In this document: in pieces, positions 31,238-39,811 of the stretch
How positions within the stretch are numbered: position 1 is the first letter of the stretch
Layout of the letters: every line of letters starts with the position of its first letter
NCBI RefSeq assembly: GCF_000429965.1
Contig: NZ_AUCW01000027.1
Span: forward strand, 1-57,733
Direction: 5' to 3'
DNA: 57,733 nucleotides
Source of the DNA: Desulfogranum mediterraneum DSM 13871
GTDB taxonomy: Bacteria; Desulfobacterota; Desulfobulbia; Desulfobulbales; Desulfobulbaceae
Translations under genes and position numbers: made by a program
The notes under the pieces: model-generated
Database searches by the model: none
The model's input: only the letters and a program-made list of their open reading frames with translations
What the model was told of the DNA's origin: nothing

Positions 31238-31281
31238 GAATGTACAATAGCGTTGAACTCAGCCATTCACGGAGGAATAGC

Positions 31282-32166
31282 ATGAGCAATATGGCAGCCC
31301 AAGCCCCCCTGACAGCAGTACCTTCCCGCCACAACAGCCTGAGCGACTTTCAGACTTCCACTTATGTCCGCGAACAATCGTTCAGATCCGATGAACGTCT
31401 CGAAACAGGCCTCGTCATCCAGACTAAAGAGGGAGATCAGGTCACCCTGAACTCCAGCAGCTTTTCCCAGATGGACTCCTTCCTCTATGACAGTAAGGGC
31501 CTTGTCCAGACCGAAGCAGGAACAGCACTCTTCAGCCAGCAGCAGAGAGAGATCAGCCTGGCATCTGGCCACAGTTTTTCCTTTTCCGTGGCAGGCGATC
31601 TAAACGAGGATGAACTGAAGGACATTGAAGCCATCTTGACAGGACTCGATGGGGTCATCGCAGAGATGGGTCAGGGAGATATCTCCGGGGCCCTGGATAG
31701 CGCCCTTGAGATGGGCGGCTATGACTCGGTCGCCTCCTTTACAGCCGACATCCACTACCAGAGATCCTCTGAACTGCGCTCAGAGCGTACCGCTGCGACC
31801 AGCCAGGGACAGAGCATTCAGGAAGGCCCTTTCCGGGAAGAGCTCCCCTCTCCACTTCCAGCCGAGCCAGGCAGCCAGGCTCAGCCGCCCCAGGGAAAGA
31901 ATGAGGGCATGCCCATGGATTTTGCCAAGCTGTTCCATAAGATGGAACAGGTCCTGAGCCACCATGGAAACAGTCAACTGGCCCTGGCCAAGAACCCGAT
32001 GAACAAGCTTTTTCAGCATCATCTTGATCAGCTCGGGGAAGAGGAGGAGCAGGGCGCATCAACATATGCTGCCCTTGAGTCAGCCATGGAGGAGATCGGG
32101 TCCCTGGTTGAGGAGCTCGCAGCCAAAACCTTTTCCGAGCAACTCCCGGCCGTTGAGGAGGACTAA
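31282..32166 (+). CDS. Hypothetical protein under sigma28 control
   Basis: 294 residues from ATG at 31282, directly after GGAGG. The frame is open further upstream but that part is compositionally non-coding and precedes the promoter. Central core: TGLVIQTKEGDQVTLNSSSF (about 46-65), REISLASGHSFSFSVAGDLN, EDELKDIEAILTGLDGVIAE, MGQGDISGALDSALEMGGYD. Then a low-complexity Ser/Pro/Gln linker (about 165-205) and a helical acidic C-terminus (EEEEQGASTYAALESAMEEI). No signal peptide or membrane segment. I recall proteins with a similar core in flagellated proteobacteria but no assigned function. The promoter suggests a motility or chemotaxis-linked role. Confidence 0.75.
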   Translation: MSNMAAQAPLTAVPSRHNSLSDFQTSTYVREQSFRSDERLETGLVIQTKEGDQVTLNSSSFSQMDSFLYDSKGLVQTEAGTALFSQQQREISLASGHSFSFSVAGDLNEDELKDIEAILTGLDGVIAEMGQGDISGALDSALEMGGYDSVASFTADIHYQRSSELRSERTAATSQGQSIQEGPFREELPSPLPAEPGSQAQPPQGKNEGMPMDFAKLFHKMEQVLSHHGNSQLALAKNPMNKLFQHHLDQLGEEEEQGASTYAALESAMEEIGSLVEELAAKTFSEQLPAVEED

Positions 32167-32168
32167 AG

Positions 32169-32240
32169 GGTACCCGGAAAGATTGCTTCCTCTTCCAATC
32201 CTGGCGTTGCGCCCATAATTTTATCCTCTAAATATCAAAT
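32169..32240 (-). repeat. Half copy of the palindromic element right after a stop codon
   Basis: GGTACCCGGAAAGATTGC, then CTTCCAATCCTGGCGTTGCG and ATTTTATCCTCTAAATATCA. It aligns with the first half of the 36691 copy (diverged) and stops at the central loop. It begins 2 nt after the stop codon of the sigma28-driven gene. Confidence 0.6.
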
Positions 32241-32262
32241 TCTTCCCCTCCCCTCGTTCTTG

Positions 32263-32291
32263 CCGGCCGGAGCCTGTTCTTCTCCGGCCGG
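32263..32291. terminator. Hairpin between two convergent genes
   Basis: Perfect 10-bp stem CCGGCCGGAG / CTCCGGCCGG with a 9-nt loop. It lies between the stops at 32166 (+) and 32409 (-). No T-run on either side, so it is a bidirectional terminator or 3'-protecting hairpin by position. Confidence 0.5.
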
Positions 32292-32408
32292 ATCCCGCTC
32301 AAGGGTATCCCGCTAACCGACCCCAATGGCCTCCCCCAAGCCCTGCTCGCTCAGTGAACCAAAGGGGGAGGTAGAGACCACGCCGGGGCAAGATGATCAG
32401 GACCACAA

Positions 32409-33191
32409 TCATCCGTAGAGTTCGGGCCTGGCATCGGCAAACACCGGTACCGCCTGCCGCACCCGCTCAACGGCCTCGGCCTGGATGGTCACCACCTTGA
32501 TCTCCGGCTCAAAACCTGCCTGCCAGAGGATGGAGCCGTCCGGACCATGGGCCACGGAATGACCGGCAAAGGGCGGTGCACCCAGGGCGCAGTTATTGGC
32601 AGCCAGCAGGTAGTATTGATTCTCGATGGCCCTGGCCCTGAGCAGGGTCTGCCAGTGACTGAGGCGGACCAGCGGCCACTGGGCAGCGACCATCATGGCC
32701 TGGGCCCCGTCCAGGGCCAAGCGACGCAGCAGCGGACCGAAGCGGATATCGTAGCAGATGGCAAAGCCGCAGTTCAGGCCTTCGATCCGGTGGAGCAGAC
32801 GCTGCTCGCCGGCCACCAGGTAGCGGGGCTCGTCCAGCATGGGGACCAGGTGGATCTTGTCATAGACCGCCTCCAGCACCCCCTGGCGATTGATGATCTG
32901 GGCCCGGTTGACAATCCCCTGCTCCACCCTGGCAGCCACCGAGCCGCCGGCAAACCAGATCCCATACTCCCGGGCCAACTCGCCGAGAAATCCGGCCTCA
33001 TCCTCCCCCTGACTGCTGGCCAACCGCTCCAGCTCTGCCAGGGCATAGCCCGTTGACCAGAGTTCCGGCAGGAGCAGCAGGTCGATGGCCGGATCCAGGG
33101 CCAGGGCCTGCTCCACCAGGCGACGGACCCCCAGGTAGTTGGCCTGACGATCCCCGGCCACCACCTCCATCTGGATGATCGCTATCTTCAT
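32409..33191 (-). CDS. Carbon-nitrogen hydrolase (nitrilase superfamily, omega-amidase-like)
   Basis: 260 residues, complete. Catalytic triad of the family in place: Glu43 (LLPELWSTGY), Lys112 (YDKIHLVPM) and Cys146 (GFAICYDIRF). Starts with the usual beta strand MKIAIIQMEVVAGD. The nearest branch is YafV/NIT2-like omega-amidases acting on alpha-keto acid amides, which would fit recycling of transaminated glutamine or methionine-salvage products; other small amides are possible. Lies 7 bp downstream of the DUF2848 gene in the same operon, which suggests that the two act on consecutive or related substrates. Confidence 0.88.
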   Translation of the reverse strand: MKIAIIQMEVVAGDRQANYLGVRRLVEQALALDPAIDLLLLPELWSTGYALAELERLASSQGEDEAGFLGELAREYGIWFAGGSVAARVEQGIVNRAQIINRQGVLEAVYDKIHLVPMLDEPRYLVAGEQRLLHRIEGLNCGFAICYDIRFGPLLRRLALDGAQAMMVAAQWPLVRLSHWQTLLRARAIENQYYLLAANNCALGAPPFAGHSVAHGPDGSILWQAGFEPEIKVVTIQAEAVERVRQAVPVFADARPELYG

Positions 33192-33198
33192 CGCGGCT

Positions 33199-33894
33199 TC
33201 AACTCCGGTCCGGCAGGACCGTTATCCCGTAGACCTTACGGATTTCCCGCCGCAGCACGGGATCCTTCAGCAGAATCTCACAGGCCGAGGTGTAAACCGG
33301 GCCAGCCGGGATGAGCGGAATGGTGCCGCTGAACAGGCAGGGGGAGAGCTCCACCGGTGCATCCTCATAGATCAGGTTCCAGAGTTGATCGTAGTGGAGA
33401 ATCTCTGCCAGGGTTCCCTCCTGGTAGTCCAGCCAGTGACCATCCTCGATCACTCTGGAGCTGAGCTCAAGCTCATCCCAGTGGGCGGCTACCTCGGCCA
33501 GCTCCCAGAAGCGCCCCCCAAGGATCTTGTCGCAGACCTGCTTGGACTTGGCCACCGAGACGCTTTCCAGCTCCCGGTCGCTATGATCGCTGGCCACGGT
33601 CAGGTAGATGGTCCCGTTGCCGTCGGCAGCCAGGAAGAACTCCACCTGGGGACTGGTCTGCTCACCCACCACCACCAGCCGTTCATGGCTGGTCAGACGA
33701 TTGGGGCTGATCCAGTAGAGGGCCGGAGTGGCATGGGGGGGGGCCACCCCGAGTTGCTGCAGCTCCTGGATATGCGCCTGGACAGCGGCCTGGTTACGAC
33801 CGCTATAGCCGGCAGCCACACAACAGTCCATCTTCAGAGCCACCGAGGTCGTGGCGCCGTCCCGGTGTTCAACGCTTGCCTGATAGGAAAACAT
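33199..33894 (-). CDS. DUF2848 family protein (fumarylacetoacetase-fold)
   Basis: 231 residues from the ATG at 33894, 9 nt after GGGAG; an upstream in-frame start would add unrelated sequence. Family marks: YSGRNQAAVQAHIQELQQLG (about 31-50), PALYWISPNRLT, TSPQVEFFLAADG (where relatives have GEVE), and TVASDHSDRELESVSVAKSK with the conserved SDHxDRxLE that would hold a metal, then KILGGRFWELAEVAAHWDEL. DUF2848 members belong to the FAH-like hydrolase superfamily; function unknown. Operon with the nitrilase, divergent from a MocR regulator. Confidence 0.85.
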   Translation of the reverse strand: MFSYQASVEHRDGATTSVALKMDCCVAAGYSGRNQAAVQAHIQELQQLGVAPPHATPALYWISPNRLTSHERLVVVGEQTSPQVEFFLAADGNGTIYLTVASDHSDRELESVSVAKSKQVCDKILGGRFWELAEVAAHWDELELSSRVIEDGHWLDYQEGTLAEILHYDQLWNLIYEDAPVELSPCLFSGTIPLIPAGPVYTSACEILLKDPVLRREIRKVYGITVLPDRS

Positions 33895-34051
33895 ACGCTT
33901 TCTCCCTTTCTCCGCCTGGGGGTTGATCCGGCCGATCACCAACCGTCGTCGGCTCTCCACAGAGCCTGCAGTTGAGCTCTCCCCGGATGCAGTGTCTAAA
34001 ACCAGTAAAACAGAGGAATCCTGCTGAGATCCTTGCAATCATTTCACAACG

Positions 34052-34081
34052 TTCACATTTTGTCGACTTTTTTTTTACAAT
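34052..34081 (+). promoter_or_regulatory. Putative sigma70 promoter of the MocR gene
   Basis: TTCACA (34052-34057), 18-nt spacer, TACAAT (34076-34081). It leaves a leader of roughly 185 nt to the ATG at 34274. It lies in the 379-bp divergent region shared with the DUF2848 operon, where MocR regulators usually bind direct repeats; I could not pick out a convincing pair. Confidence 0.45.
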
Positions 34082-34273
34082 ATGCCCGGATCAGCACTAC
34101 CGGCTGGCTGCCAAAGAAAGGTCGATGGAAGGCCGGAGGAAGGTGTCTGTCTGCCGCCACCTCCCCGGGGCCAGCTGTACCTTTCTCCCGGTCGCCCGGC
34201 AGAAACTGTACCCTTTCCCCATCGAGACGATTGTATCTGGGCATGGAAGGCAAAGCAAGGTACTATCCGGGAC

Positions 34274-35707
34274 ATGATCATCCGCAAAGCAGACAGAGAA
34301 GCGGCTCCACTCTACCGGCAGGTAGCGGACAGCGTTGGGGCCATGATCGACCAGGGGTCCTTCCGTACCGGTGACCGGATTCCCTCGATCCGCAGCCTCA
34401 GCCGCCAGCTCAAGGTCAGCATCAACACGGTCAAGGTGGCCTACAGCCTGCTGGAGGATCAGTGCCGGATCGAGGCCAGACCCCAGGCCGGTTACTATGT
34501 CCGCCCCCGCCTGCCGGCCCTGCCCCAGGAACCGGATCTGGCTGACCATGCCGTCACCCCCCTGGAGATTACCTCCACCGGCCTGGTGACCCGGATCATG
34601 CTGGACAGCCTGGAGCCGGACAAGGTTCCTTTCGGAGCGGCCATCCCGGCAGCGGAACTCATCCCGGCGCTGAAGCTCAACCGTCTGCTGGCCACTGTCA
34701 ACCGCCAGCGGCTCCAGGAGAGTGTCAACTATGCCACCGGCGCGGGCAGCCTGCGCCTCCGCAGCCAGATTGCCAGGCGGATGATCACTGCCGGCTGCAC
34801 CCTGAACCCGGATGAGCTGATCATCACCACCGGCGCCTCGGAGGCGGTCTTTCTGGCCCTGCGTTCCACCTGTCGCCCCGGAGACACCATTGCCGTGGGC
34901 ACACCGATCTATTTCAGCTTCCTTCAGATGTTTCAGGAGTTGGGGCTACGGGTCCTGGAAATCCCCTCCTCACCCAGCTCCGGGCTTCATCTGGACACCC
35001 TCGGCCAGGCCCTGGAGCGGCAAACGGTCCAGGCCTGCCTGGTGATCAGCAACGTCAACAACCCTCTGGGCATCTGCCTGAGTGATCAGAAAAAGCAAAA
35101 GCTGGTGCAGCTCCTGGAGGAGCATGATGTTCCCCTGATTGAAGATGACATCAACGGTGACCTCAGTTTTAGCGATCAACGCCCCTCTGTGGCCAAGGCC
35201 TGGGACCGAAACAACAGGGTGCTGCTCTGCTCCTCCTTCTCCAAGACCCTGGCCCCGGGATATCGGGTCGGTTGGGTGGCCCCTGGCCGCTACCAGGAAC
35301 GCTTGCTCCGGCTCAAGCTGACCACCAATATCGCTTCGCCCAGCCCCACCCAGCTGGCAGTGGCCGAGTTCCTCAACAGCGGAGGGTATGAACATCACCT
35401 CCGCTCCATCCGCCGCGCCTACCGAACCAAGGTCTTGCAGATGTCCGCTGCCGTTGGCCACTGCTTTCCGCCGGGCACCCGGATAAGCCGACCGGAGGGA
35501 GGTTTTACCCTCTGGGTCGAACTCCCGGCCAGGGTCGACACCATCGACCTCTACAGGCGGGCCATCAAGCTGGGGATCAGCTTTGCCCCGGGGGCGGTCT
35601 TTTCCACCAGCCAAAACCATAGCAACTGTCTCCGCCTTAACGCGGCCTTCTGGTCCGATGAGCATCACTGGGCCATCAGTCGCCTGGGTGAGCTGGCCGC
35701 AGCCTGA
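34274..35707 (+). CDS. MocR/PdxR-type regulator: GntR winged helix fused to aminotransferase domain
   Basis: 477 residues from the ATG at 34274, which gives the standard MocR N-terminus; upstream in-frame ATGs would add an Arg/Pro-rich stretch unlike the family. GntR winged helix at 10-77 (GSFRTGDRIPSIRSLSRQLK, VSINTVKVAYSLLEDQ). Fold-type I PLP domain at 100-470 with VISNVNNPLGICLS, Asp291 and Schiff-base Lys324 in SSFSKTLAPGYRVGW. Such proteins use bound PLP and an amino compound to sense PLP, GABA, taurine, ectoine or similar. Divergent from DUF2848/nitrilase and 54 bp upstream of an EamA exporter, so likely controls uptake or export and breakdown of an amino compound. Confidence 0.9.
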   Translation: MIIRKADREAAPLYRQVADSVGAMIDQGSFRTGDRIPSIRSLSRQLKVSINTVKVAYSLLEDQCRIEARPQAGYYVRPRLPALPQEPDLADHAVTPLEITSTGLVTRIMLDSLEPDKVPFGAAIPAAELIPALKLNRLLATVNRQRLQESVNYATGAGSLRLRSQIARRMITAGCTLNPDELIITTGASEAVFLALRSTCRPGDTIAVGTPIYFSFLQMFQELGLRVLEIPSSPSSGLHLDTLGQALERQTVQACLVISNVNNPLGICLSDQKKQKLVQLLEEHDVPLIEDDINGDLSFSDQRPSVAKAWDRNNRVLLCSSFSKTLAPGYRVGWVAPGRYQERLLRLKLTTNIASPSPTQLAVAEFLNSGGYEHHLRSIRRAYRTKVLQMSAAVGHCFPPGTRISRPEGGFTLWVELPARVDTIDLYRRAIKLGISFAPGAVFSTSQNHSNCLRLNAAFWSDEHHWAISRLGELAAA

Positions 35708-35761
35708 GGGGCCACAGAACATCACAACCATCCGCCCCATGGGCCGCAAGGAGTACCTGCC

Positions 35762-36691
35762 ATGAAAGACCTGCTGTTCTACACCGCCACTGTCCTGATC
35801 TGGGGTTCGACCTGGATCGGGATCAAGCTGCAGCTGGGCAGTGTGGATCCCATGGTCTCGGTGATCTATCGTTTTGCCCTGGCCAGCCTGCTGCTCTTCT
35901 GCTGGTGTATGATATTCCACCTCAAGATGCGCTTTTCCGGGCGGCAGCACCTCTTCATGGCCATGCAGGGGGGATTTTTATTCGGCTTCAACTATCTCTT
36001 CTTTTACCTGGCCGAACTCTCCATCAACTCAGGCCTGGCAGCGGTGCTCTTTTCCACCATCCTGGTGATGAACGTGATCAACAGCGCCATCTTTCTGGGA
36101 AAGCCGGTGGAGAAGAAGGTGGCCCTGGCCGCCCTCTTCGGCCTGAGCGGCATTATCCTGGTCTTCAGACCGGAGATCAGCTCCTTTACCCTGGAAAACC
36201 ACGGGGTCCGCGGCGGCCTGCTCTGCATCCTGGCCACCCTGCTGGCCTCCTTTGGCAACATCACCTCAGCCTACAACCAGAAGAGCAACCGGCTGCCCAT
36301 CATCCAGTCCAATGCCTATGGCATGGCCTACGGCACCCTGGCCATCCTGGCCACGGCCCTGGTTACGGGCAGGAGCTTCACCCTTGAGCTGACCCCGCTC
36401 TACCTGGGCTCCCTCTGCTACCTGGCCCTGTTCGGCTCTGTCATCGCCTTTGGCTGCTACCTGGCCCTGGTCGGGCGGATCGGCGCCGACCGCGCCGCCT
36501 ACGCCACCCTGCTCTTTCCCATCGTCGCCCTCCTGATCTCCACCATCTGGGAGGGCTATCAGTGGAGCGGCTCGGCAGCCCTGGGGGTCTTTTTAATCCT
36601 GGCCGGCAACCTGATCATGGTCCATAAGCCGGGGCTGGTTCGCCCCCTGGGCAGGCTCGTGTTTGCCCCCATGGTCAGGAAACGACTCTAG
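35762..36691 (+). CDS. EamA/RhaT family (DMT superfamily) transporter
   Basis: 309 residues with ten predicted membrane segments in two EamA repeats: first starts LLFYTATVLIWGSTWIGIKL, second starts around residue 150 (GGLLCILATLLASFGNITSA). Conserved WGSTW in helix 1 and the Arg/Phe-rich helix 2 (VIYRFALASLLLF). DMT proteins of this class mostly export amino acids or other small metabolites. Lies 54 bp after the MocR regulator in the same direction, so probably cotranscribed and regulated by it. The stop codon abuts a full copy of the palindromic element. Confidence 0.88.
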   Translation: MKDLLFYTATVLIWGSTWIGIKLQLGSVDPMVSVIYRFALASLLLFCWCMIFHLKMRFSGRQHLFMAMQGGFLFGFNYLFFYLAELSINSGLAAVLFSTILVMNVINSAIFLGKPVEKKVALAALFGLSGIILVFRPEISSFTLENHGVRGGLLCILATLLASFGNITSAYNQKSNRLPIIQSNAYGMAYGTLAILATALVTGRSFTLELTPLYLGSLCYLALFGSVIAFGCYLALVGRIGADRAAYATLLFPIVALLISTIWEGYQWSGSAALGVFLILAGNLIMVHKPGLVRPLGRLVFAPMVRKRL

Positions 36692-36830
36692 GCCACCTTG
36701 AAAAATTGTTTTTTCTTCCAACCTCGGCGTTGCACTCAAAATTTTATCCTCGGAATATCATATATATGCCTGCGGTAAAATTTATCGCGCGCCTTGACCT
36801 TGATCGAAAAATCTCATTTTTCAAGGTACC
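36691..36830 (-). repeat. 140-bp palindromic element, full copy
   Basis: Starts at the last base of the EamA stop codon. Plus-strand ends GGCCACCTTGAAAAATTG and CATTTTTCAAGGTACC are inverted. The centre is AAATTTTATCCTCGGAATAT, a short loop, then ATATGCCTGCGGTAAAATTT. The reverse complement differs from the 50198 copy at about seven positions over 140. Confidence 0.85.
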
Positions 36831-36835
36831 CTCCA

Positions 36836-36972
36836 GGCTATCGTGCAGAGTTGCCTTTTCTTCCGGTCTCTACCTTATCCTGATTTTTTTACCTCGGGAT
36901 ATCAAACCATGCCCGGGACAAGCCAAGTCCCGGGCCGTGATCCTGATCGAAAGCTCTCGCTGTTCAGGGTAC
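36836..36972 (-). repeat. Second, diverged palindromic element in tandem
   Basis: Aligns end to end with the preceding copy (TTGCCTTTTCTTCCGG; CTCGGGATATCA; CTGATCGAAAGCTCTCGC; GGGTACCC) but has replaced the central hairpin by a perfect 9-bp GC stem GCCCGGGAC / GTCCCGGGC (36911-36935). That hairpin could terminate transcription from both sides; the convergent kinase gene ends inside the element. Confidence 0.6.
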
Positions 36973-39798
36973 CCTCTCATCACCCCCTGCCATCCCGGTT
37001 TCCGGCCCGGCCGGAGCATCCCCTTTTTCCAGGATGGCCCCCACCCGCTGCAACAGCTCCTCCAGGGTAAAGGGTTTCTGGAGAAAATTCACCGCCTCCT
37101 CCAGGATACCCTGACTGGAGATCACATCGGCGGTGTATCCGGAGATAAAGAGGATCTCCAGGGAGGGCCTGGAGTCGAGGAGATGATCGGCAAGCTCCCT
37201 GCCGTTCATCTCCGGCATGATCACATCGGTGATGAGCAGCTGCAGGGGCTGGTCGCGATCCCGGACCAACCGGATGGCCTCAGCCGGAGCAGAGGCGCTG
37301 AGCACGGTGTAGCCCTTGCGTCCAAGAATGGTGGTCACCATGTTGAGGATCGCCGGCTCATCTTCCACCACCAGGATGGTCTGCCCGCCCGCTTGTACCT
37401 CTGCTCCGGAGCCCTCGGCCGCGAGCAGAGGAACCGACTCGCCGACCCTGGGTAGGTAGATATCAAAGACCGAACCCTGACCAGGATCACTGCTCACCCG
37501 GACATGGCAGTTATTCTGCTTGAGAATCCCATATACCGTTGCCAGACCCAGGCCCGTGCCCCTGCCCACCTCCTTGGTGGTGTAAAAGGGTTCAAAGATA
37601 TGATCCACCTCGCCTGCGGCCATGCCCTTGCCGCTGTCTGCAACCCGGAGGAGCACATAGGACCCCGGGGGAACGCCGAGGGTGCGCTGCCTCTCTTCAT
37701 CCTCCACCGTGCTGTTGGCGGTGGAGACCATGATGGTACCGATCCCCTGGATGGCATCACGGGCGTTGAGACAGAGGTTGACCAGGACCTGATCCACCTG
37801 GGTGGGATCCATCTTCACCGGCCAGAGATCCTCGCCAGCCAGCCACTCAAAGGAGATCTCCTCGCCGATCAGCCGCTCCAGCATGCCATGCATGGTGGTG
37901 ATGGTTTCATTGAGGTCCAGGACCCTGGGGGAGACGGTCTGCTTGCGGGCAAAGGTGAGGAGCTGACCGGTCAGATCTGCCGAGTGGGCCGCTGCTCGCT
38001 GGATTCGGCTCAGGTTCCGATGGAGCGGCTCTTCCGGAGCAAGCTCGGCCAGGGCAATCTCGCTGTAGCCGAGGATAACGCTGAGCATGTTGTTGAAGTC
38101 ATGGGCCACCCCACCTGCCAAACGGCCGATGGACTCCATCCTCTGTGCCTGACGGAGTTCGGCCTCCAGTCGCTGCCGTTCCGCCTCCGCCTGCTTACGC
38201 CCGGAGATATCCCGGACCACCGAGAGGATCATCGGCTGCCCGGACATCTCCACCACCTTGGCATTGATCTCCACCGGAAAGCTGTCACCCTCCTTGCTCA
38301 GGTGTTGGTCTTCAAAGATGCAGTGGCCCTGTTGAAGTAGGCGCTCCCGGGTGGAGATGGGGCTGTCGTCGGCCCGGGTAGTCAGCAGGCTGAGGTCAAG
38401 GAAGGTACGCTGGAGAAACTCTTCACGGCTGTAGCCATAACGGCGACAGGCCAGATCATTGACCTCGACAAAGGGGGCAAAGCCTTCAGCGCGGTAGGGA
38501 TGAACCAGGACGGCATCGTTGATCGCCCCAAAGAGGCCCTGAAAACGTTCCGCCGTCTCCCGGACCTTCTGCTCCGCCCGCTGTCGTTCGGTGAGATCCA
38601 CCCCCAACGAGGTCACCTCAAGGACCCTGCCGTCCGGGGAACGGCTGACCACATTGGACCAGCTGATATTCCGCCTGAGCCCGTTTCTGGTCACGATTGC
38701 ATATTCACGGCAGGAGTAGTCCTGGCCGGGATGGACCGCCAACAGTCCCTGGAACCAGGCTGCAACCTCTTCCCGGCTCTCTGGGGGAAGAAAGAGGCTG
38801 AACCAGTTCCTGCCCAAGAGTTCCTGGTGCTGCCAGCCGCTCAACTCCAGGAGAAAATCATTGGCAAAGAGGATGGTCCCCTCCCTGTCCAGACTCACCC
38901 CCAGTTGGGGGGTATGCACCAGGATATGACGCCAGCGCTGCTCGGCACGGGCCAGGGCCTTGATCGCCCGGGTACGTTTGCTGATATCCAGGGCAGTAAA
39001 GGTGACCCCCGCGGAGAGATCCCCGCGCTCCAGCGGGGTGGAACTGAGCAGGACATCGATGATCCGGTTATCCTTGGTCTTCCAGCGGGTTTCGACGGTG
39101 CCGGTACCAAACTCTTTGATCTGAAGGTACTTCTCCCGTCCCACGTACTCATACTCCGCCCTGCTGGGATAGAGGATGGTGCTCTCCTGGTTGAGGATCT
39201 CCTCCCTGGAGTAGCCGGTCATCTCCAGGAAACGGTCATTGACCTGGACGATGCCCCGGTTGACCACCACCCCTATCCCGGTGGGCGCTGCCCGAAAGAT
39301 GCTCTCCAGATAGCTGGTACTCTCCCGGAGCTCCTTTTCGGTCTGCTTGGCAGCGCCGATGTCCCGGGTAAAGAGGATGCAGAGATCACTCTCCTTGATT
39401 CGGATCAGCCTGCACTCCACATCATAGAACTCCCCGTCCCTGTGGCGATGCCGACTCTCAAAGCGATGGTAGCCCTCTCCCCCGGGCTGGTGTGCGCTGA
39501 GACGAAGAAGCTCGGCTGCACAGAGGGGATCCAACTCACCGACCTCCATGGCCAGCAGCTCCCGGCGGCTGTAACCGCTCATCCGGGAGTAGACCCGATT
39601 GACCTCCTGCAGCCTGCCCCTGCCATCAACCAAGCAGTAGCCATCCGCGGTGTTGCGGATAATGGAACGATACGCCTGGGTATGGCGCCGCAGCCGTTGG
39701 TTCTCTCTGCGGAGCTCGGCTTCCCGGCTCTCCAGGATGGTAATCCGTTGTTCCAGCTGCTCGAGCCGGGCAGCCGGGGTCGCATCGTTCACCGCCAT
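36964..39798 (-). CDS. Multi-PAS hybrid sensor histidine kinase/response regulator
   Basis: 944 residues from the ATG at 39798 (AAGGAG 9 nt upstream). Order: coiled coil (8-45; RLEQLEQRITILESREAELR), four to five PAS domains (first at about 45: IIRNTADGYCLVDGRGRLQE; later FRAAPTGIGVVVNRGIVQVN, LVHTPQLGVSLDREGTILFA, LFGAINDAVLVHPYRAEGFA), HisKA with His566 in GGVAHDFNNMLSVILGY, HATPase (DLWPVKMDPTQVDQVLVNLC; GTGLGLATVYGI), and a C-terminal receiver with phospho-acceptor Asp near 858 in LLITDVIMPEMNG. No membrane segment, so a cytoplasmic sensor. Lies 13 bp after mltB, probably cotranscribed. No output regulator is adjacent; the signal is unknown. Confidence 0.92.
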   Translation of the reverse strand: MAVNDATPAARLEQLEQRITILESREAELRRENQRLRRHTQAYRSIIRNTADGYCLVDGRGRLQEVNRVYSRMSGYSRRELLAMEVGELDPLCAAELLRLSAHQPGGEGYHRFESRHRHRDGEFYDVECRLIRIKESDLCILFTRDIGAAKQTEKELRESTSYLESIFRAAPTGIGVVVNRGIVQVNDRFLEMTGYSREEILNQESTILYPSRAEYEYVGREKYLQIKEFGTGTVETRWKTKDNRIIDVLLSSTPLERGDLSAGVTFTALDISKRTRAIKALARAEQRWRHILVHTPQLGVSLDREGTILFANDFLLELSGWQHQELLGRNWFSLFLPPESREEVAAWFQGLLAVHPGQDYSCREYAIVTRNGLRRNISWSNVVSRSPDGRVLEVTSLGVDLTERQRAEQKVRETAERFQGLFGAINDAVLVHPYRAEGFAPFVEVNDLACRRYGYSREEFLQRTFLDLSLLTTRADDSPISTRERLLQQGHCIFEDQHLSKEGDSFPVEINAKVVEMSGQPMILSVVRDISGRKQAEAERQRLEAELRQAQRMESIGRLAGGVAHDFNNMLSVILGYSEIALAELAPEEPLHRNLSRIQRAAAHSADLTGQLLTFARKQTVSPRVLDLNETITTMHGMLERLIGEEISFEWLAGEDLWPVKMDPTQVDQVLVNLCLNARDAIQGIGTIMVSTANSTVEDEERQRTLGVPPGSYVLLRVADSGKGMAAGEVDHIFEPFYTTKEVGRGTGLGLATVYGILKQNNCHVRVSSDPGQGSVFDIYLPRVGESVPLLAAEGSGAEVQAGGQTILVVEDEPAILNMVTTILGRKGYTVLSASAPAEAIRLVRDRDQPLQLLITDVIMPEMNGRELADHLLDSRPSLEILFISGYTADVISSQGILEEAVNFLQKPFTLEELLQRVGAILEKGDAPAGPETGMAGGDERVP

Positions 39799-39811
39799 GG
39801 AGCAGGTCTCC

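Noticed and set aside
30868-31281. N-terminal extension of the sigma28-driven gene
   Set aside because: The open frame continues upstream but has Pro/Arg-rich non-coding composition, overlaps the MarR-like gene and precedes both the promoter and the strong ribosome site.
34082-34273. Longer start for the MocR gene
   Set aside because: The extension begins within a base or two of the predicted -10 and has no similarity to the conserved GntR N-terminus; the ATG at 34274 gives the usual length.
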